A program made the translations under genes and the position numbers. This document shows positions 57,359-60,289 of a DNA stretch of 60,289 nucleotides, in pieces (the first letter of the stretch is position 1; each line of letters starts with the position of its first letter). The DNA comes from an uncultured Lachnospiraceae bacterium (lineage in GTDB: Bacteria; Bacillota; Clostridia; Lachnospirales; Lachnospiraceae): NCBI GenBank assembly GCA_947629525.1, contig CANREB010000010.1, positions 1 to 60,289 on the forward strand. The letters run 5' to 3'. The notes beneath the pieces are model-generated. The model was not told where the DNA came from. It made no database searches and saw only the letters and a program-made list of their open reading frames with translations.

Positions 57359-58378
57359 TTAAATTCCTATGGCTTTTTCAAATTCTTTGATTGACCCGGC
57401 TTTTGCCGCAGCCTTGAGCCATTTTTTTAAAATATTCAAATCAGTCTGCCCCATGACTATTTTTCTAAGCTCTTCAGGAATTTCGCCATAATCCTCCAAA
57501 AGCTCTAATGTAGCTTCAGCCTTTCCTTCTGTTATTCCCTTTACTCTACCTTCGGTTCTACCCTCTGTTATTCCTTCAGCCCTGCTGTCTCTTGCAATTT
57601 CTTCAAATAATGTACACACTTTCGATCCCTCCCTTTTTGACGTTTTCAACTGGATGCGATTTGTTGCTGCCAGAACATGTATCACTTCTTCATTAATTTT
57701 GTGATTGCTTTCATAATCCTGTGCTTTTTGAATCCGCGTTTTCTTGTCTAATGTCGTATTGTAAATAAGATTCAGCAATTGGAACAAATCTCTATTATCT
57801 GCGTTTTTAAACTGTAATTGATTGTTTATTACTTCTACGAGGTGCATAGGGTAATTTCCTACAAACGGTCTTATTTCTTCCGGAATGTTCAGAACTCCAT
57901 GTAAATCTCTTGCCCCGTCCCATGGTTTTTCGCCGTAATAAATCACTACCGTTATTACCGGGAGTAATCTGTCCTCCTTGCACATATGTGACAGGTATTC
58001 GTCCTCTGTAAGTCCCGGATAGTTCCGGTATTTTTCGCGCAGATTTTTCCACTGCTTATTGTATGCATAGGCGTCAAGATTCATAACTCGAATAGGCATT
58101 GCATAATGAATTTTATACTGATTCTCAATGCCTACAAGTGCAAATTCTACTCCCATTGCCGTCTTTATCACTCTAAATAAATCGCGAGCCGCTGTAATGG
58201 ATTCAGATTCACTGCCAAGTTCAAGGACATTGGATTCCTCTGTGTCACGCTCCTCAAGCTGTGATGCCTTGATTACTTCTTTTCCATCAAATAATACTGC
58301 GTTAAAGAAGTCGGCGTACCTCTCATTGTTTGCCCAATACTCTTTCAGTACAACATCAGGTTTAAAGCTTTTGTTCAT
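57359..58378 (-). CDS. Rpn/YhgA-family PD-(D/E)XK nuclease (transposase-like)
   Basis: 339 residues. The N-terminus (DVVLKEYWANNERYADFFNAVLFDG) and the nuclease core with D66 (ARDLFRV), E85 and Q87 (GIENQ) place it in the PD-(D/E)XK recombination-promoting nuclease group, followed by PVITVVIYYGEKPWDGARDLHGVL. Near the C-terminus is a repeated GITEGRTEGRVKGITEGKAE segment, a hallmark of this family where copy number varies. Relatives make double-strand cuts and promote RecA-independent recombination. It is a single-gene unit; no terminal inverted repeats are seen. Confidence 0.9.
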   Translation of the reverse strand: MNKSFKPDVVLKEYWANNERYADFFNAVLFDGKEVIKASQLEERDTEESNVLELGSESESITAARDLFRVIKTAMGVEFALVGIENQYKIHYAMPIRVMNLDAYAYNKQWKNLREKYRNYPGLTEDEYLSHMCKEDRLLPVITVVIYYGEKPWDGARDLHGVLNIPEEIRPFVGNYPMHLVEVINNQLQFKNADNRDLFQLLNLIYNTTLDKKTRIQKAQDYESNHKINEEVIHVLAATNRIQLKTSKREGSKVCTLFEEIARDSRAEGITEGRTEGRVKGITEGKAEATLELLEDYGEIPEELRKIVMGQTDLNILKKWLKAAAKAGSIKEFEKAIGI

Positions 58379-58654
58379 ATATCAAATGCTCCGATATTTA
58401 TATTTTTGTAATTTTTTGATTTTATAATTAAAATTTATTGATATTCAAAAAACGGAATAAATTTATGTTGTATATAGTATATCACAAAATTATTACTATG
58501 AAAAGATTTTAGTCATGGCATGTTGTAACATTGGCGGATTGCTAAAGAGCGTATCAGTAAAAGTGTATTTACCATAAAAGAGAGGCTGGGGCAAACAGAA
58601 AAAGGTTGCTTTATTGTCAGACCGCCTGTTTACAGACGGCAGCGACTCTTCTAA
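58379..58654. other. AT-rich intergenic region without a gene
   Basis: It holds the promoter side of the Rpn-family gene and, on the minus strand after the LysR stop, a 7-bp hairpin CCGTCTG-TAAA-CAGGCGG (58622-58639) lacking a T-run. No coding or RNA gene is seen. Confidence 0.5.
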
Positions 58655-59545
58655 TCATTGCTGTTCCATAGAAAATTTTACTTGAATTTCCTTTAGAAAT
58701 TTCTCCGCGGCTTTGGAGAAAACCTGATATCGTTTCCAAACGATACATAATCCTGCCTCTAAAACCGGGGAAAGCGGTCTGAAACAAAGACCGCTCTCGC
58801 CTGCTGTATTTATCAGATTATCGAGGGCAATTGCATAACCGAAACCTGATTTTACAAATCTCGAAGCATTATACAAAAGTTCATAAAATGCCACAATATT
58901 TAATTGGGACAGATCCCTGCGCAGCCATGCGGTCATCTCGCCGCCGGAAGCTGTCTGATGAGATATAATCAAAGGCTTATCCCATAAATCTTCGGCGCAG
59001 ACACTCTCTTTTTGAGCGAGCGGACTGTCCGCAGGCATGAGCACGCCCCATTTATCTTTTGACGGCAAACGTATATAGTCATATTTCGCAGCGTCAAAAG
59101 GTTTTACCAATAATCCGAAATCAATAAGTCCTTTGTCCAATTGCTCCGCAACGTGTTCTGCATCGCCGCTGTATATATGATAACGGATAAGAGGATATCT
59201 GCCCTGTAAATCTTTTGCTGCGCCTGCAATCGTAGAAACAGCATCCGTTTCGCCGCTGCCGATGTAGACATCACCGCTTATGCTTTCGTCGGAAGCTGAT
59301 AATTCTATTTTTGTTTTTTCCACTAAGGCGACAATTTCTTCCGCCCTTTTGCGCAGAAGTACTCCGTCCTCAGTAAGAGTTACTTTTTTACTCCCTCGGA
59401 TGAGAAGCTGCTTTCCGATTTCATTTTCCAGATCTTTTAGCTGTCTTGACAGAGGGGGCTGTGTCATGTGCAGATTTTTTGCCGCGCGTGTAATGCTTTC
59501 TTCTCTTGCTACCGCGAGAAAGTATTGCAATACTCTGATATCCAT
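58655..59545 (-). CDS. LysR-family transcriptional regulator
   Basis: 296 residues. The winged HTH is at about 2-60 (LQYFLAVAREESITRAAKNL, MTQPPLSRQLKDLENEIG), followed by a linker helix and a periplasmic-binding-like effector domain (about 92-290; GDVYIGSGETDAVSTIA, GLLVKPFD, PLIISHQ). Genes of this type often sit divergently from aldo/keto reductases or acyltransferases and control them; both occur here downstream on the plus strand, but in damaged form. A LysR-type dyad lies in its upstream region. Confidence 0.93.
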   Translation of the reverse strand: MDIRVLQYFLAVAREESITRAAKNLHMTQPPLSRQLKDLENEIGKQLLIRGSKKVTLTEDGVLLRKRAEEIVALVEKTKIELSASDESISGDVYIGSGETDAVSTIAGAAKDLQGRYPLIRYHIYSGDAEHVAEQLDKGLIDFGLLVKPFDAAKYDYIRLPSKDKWGVLMPADSPLAQKESVCAEDLWDKPLIISHQTASGGEMTAWLRRDLSQLNIVAFYELLYNASRFVKSGFGYAIALDNLINTAGESGLCFRPLSPVLEAGLCIVWKRYQVFSKAAEKFLKEIQVKFSMEQQ

Positions 59546-59579
59546 CTAATCGCCTCCCGATAAAATTATATCAGAGGTT

Positions 59580-59607
59580 TTGATACCTTTCAAGTATGCG
59601 ATATAAT
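59580..59607 (+). promoter_or_regulatory. LysR-type box and divergent promoter
   Basis: ATAC-N7-GTAT (59583-59597), the classical T-N11-A LysR dyad, lies inside a plus-strand promoter TTGATA (59580-59585), 16 bases, TATAAT (59602-59607). It is about 38 bases from the LysR start, as expected for autoregulation and control of a divergent gene. Confidence 0.62.
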
Positions 59608-59659
59608 TTAATATATGTATTTGATATTTTATGGCGGTGGGCTATAATTATTTCAGGAG

Positions 59660-59776
59660 ACAATCTTACCGGGTGTCACGGTCGGTGAATGGGCATCAGT
59701 GGCTGCCGGAACCGTTGTCGGCGGCGTTCCGGCAAAGGTTATCAAAAGGATAGAAATGGAGGCAGAATTAAAATGA
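59660..59776 (+). pseudogene. Remnant of a hexapeptide-repeat acyltransferase
   Basis: The frame reads TILPGVTVGEWASVAAGTVV then GGVPAKVIKRIEMEAELK and a stop. This is the C-terminal end of a LacA/Maa-type acetyltransferase. Upstream the frame meets a stop, and between GTVV and GGVPAKVIKRI about ten residues normally present are missing, a deletion between two VV-coding sites. It overlaps the start of the next gene by four bases. Confidence 0.75.
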
Positions 59777-60249
59777 AACGATTCACATTACTTATGCTTG
59801 TATCGATAATGCTTTTTTGCTGTATAGCCTGCTCTGATAAATCAAACGCGGCACCATTATCAAAAGAGGCGGAAGAAGAGGAAAAAGAGGGTAACAATAT
59901 GGATTTGGAAAAGAAAACGGTTCTCTTGAACAGCGGATATGAGATGCCGATCATGGGACTTGGAACATATGCGTTGGATTATGACACATGCGTCAATTCT
60001 GTAATGTCTCTGTTGAAAAACGGAGGGCGGCTCATAGACACGGCATATATGTACGGGAACGAAGATGCAGTTGGAGAAGGGGTTCGCAGAGCAATGGAAG
60101 AATATGGAATCGCCAGAGACGATATTTTTGTGATCACAAAAATTTATCCGGGTGAGCAGTACCAAAACCCTGAAAAAGCGATCCAAGATGCACTTGACAA
60201 GTTGGATATCGGTTATATTGATGCCCGTGTTATAATAGGGCTAAGTTAG
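59773..60249 (+). CDS. Lipoprotein-type aldo/keto reductase, truncated
   Basis: 158 residues, about half the family length. A lipoprotein signal with C20 (CCIAC) and an acidic linker lead to an aldo/keto reductase N-terminal half: MPIMGLGTYAL, D89 and Y94 (RLIDTAYMYGNEDAVG), K123 (FVITKIYP), LDKLDIGYID. The frame then changes to ARVIIGLS and stops; the catalytic histidine and NADPH-binding half are missing. Sequence after about 60220 no longer resembles the gene, so an insertion border or rearrangement is likely. The start uses GGAGG upstream and overlaps the acyltransferase remnant. Confidence 0.72.
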   Translation: MKRFTLLMLVSIMLFCCIACSDKSNAAPLSKEAEEEEKEGNNMDLEKKTVLLNSGYEMPIMGLGTYALDYDTCVNSVMSLLKNGGRLIDTAYMYGNEDAVGEGVRRAMEEYGIARDDIFVITKIYPGEQYQNPEKAIQDALDKLDIGYIDARVIIGLS

Positions 60250-60289
60250 AAGAAACCCAGTAAAATCAAGGGGTTAAGCCTAATTTAGT
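60222..60289. other. Unrelated sequence after the reductase break
   Basis: From about 60222 the reductase reading is lost and a stretch containing AAACCCAGTAAAATCAAGGG runs to the window end. It may be the terminal part of a mobile element that extends beyond the window; no transposase is visible here. Confidence 0.35.

Overview
The window looks like a chromosomal segment from a Lachnospiraceae-type gut Firmicute (class Clostridia). This is inferred from strong AGGAGG-type ribosome binding sites, the large Bacillus-type SRP RNA, a low-to-mid GC content with mixed codon use, DUF3048 and DUF402 proteins, PASTA-less Ser/Thr kinases, and an intracellular xylan-oligosaccharide degradation cluster next to ATPase-less sugar ABC transporters. 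No species can be named from the sequence alone.

Layout. (1) 1-6276 is a polysaccharide biosynthesis region. Two GC-rich minus-strand family 2 glycosyltransferases and the C-terminal stump of a GtrB/DPM1-like glycosyltransferase abut a solitary tyrosine recombinase (2867-4045), which is followed by two AT-rich plus-strand glycosyltransferases. (2) 6326-9043 holds a KdsC-type HAD phosphatase, Sua5/TsaC, RpiB and Upp. (3) 9061-14381 is an envelope-signalling group: a PcsB-like coiled coil fused to a SleB-type hydrolase, an FHA protein, a PP2C phosphatase, a membrane Ser/Thr kinase and a small membrane protein. (4) 14390-16511 holds a DUF402 protein and, divergently, an HPt protein plus a receiver/HD-GYP protein. 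(5) 16664-23816 is a complete F1Fo ATP synthase operon (atpZ-like, atpI-like, atpBEFHAGDC) whose c subunit carries a sodium-type ion-binding motif. (6) 23881-30106 holds a small unknown protein, a second Ser/Thr kinase paralogous to the first, and a 1291-residue membrane-anchored Ig-like-repeat surface protein. (7) 30168-33989 holds the SRP RNA, a DUF3048 lipoprotein, a type I pullulanase and a 64-residue unknown protein.

(8) 34170-43682 is a five-gene glucuronoxylan-oligosaccharide operon (SGNH esterase, GH3, GH115, GH8, GH43). None of its proteins has a signal peptide, so the work is done in the cytoplasm. (9) 43888-57252 is a nine-gene transport operon with a symmetrical design: solute-binding protein, permease, permease; then NHL-propeller protein, YIP1 protein, DUF5696 protein; then permease, permease, solute-binding protein. 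It encodes no ATPase, so a shared MsmK-type ATPase elsewhere is expected. The first binding protein is held by a transmembrane helix and carries two carbohydrate-binding-like domains. Regions 8 and 9 together describe capture, import and intracellular dismantling of substituted xylan fragments; their coupling is inferred from adjacency.

(10) 57359-60289 is a decaying edge: an Rpn/YhgA-family nuclease gene, a LysR regulator with a recognisable LysR-type operator, a deletion-bearing acyltransferase remnant, and a lipoprotein-type aldo/keto reductase that loses its coding frame near the right end, probably at the border of another insertion.

The strongest candidates for undescribed biology are the two-transporter/NHL/YIP1/DUF5696 assembly, the twin kinases bracketing the ATP synthase operon, and the lone recombinase inserted in glycosyltransferase genes.
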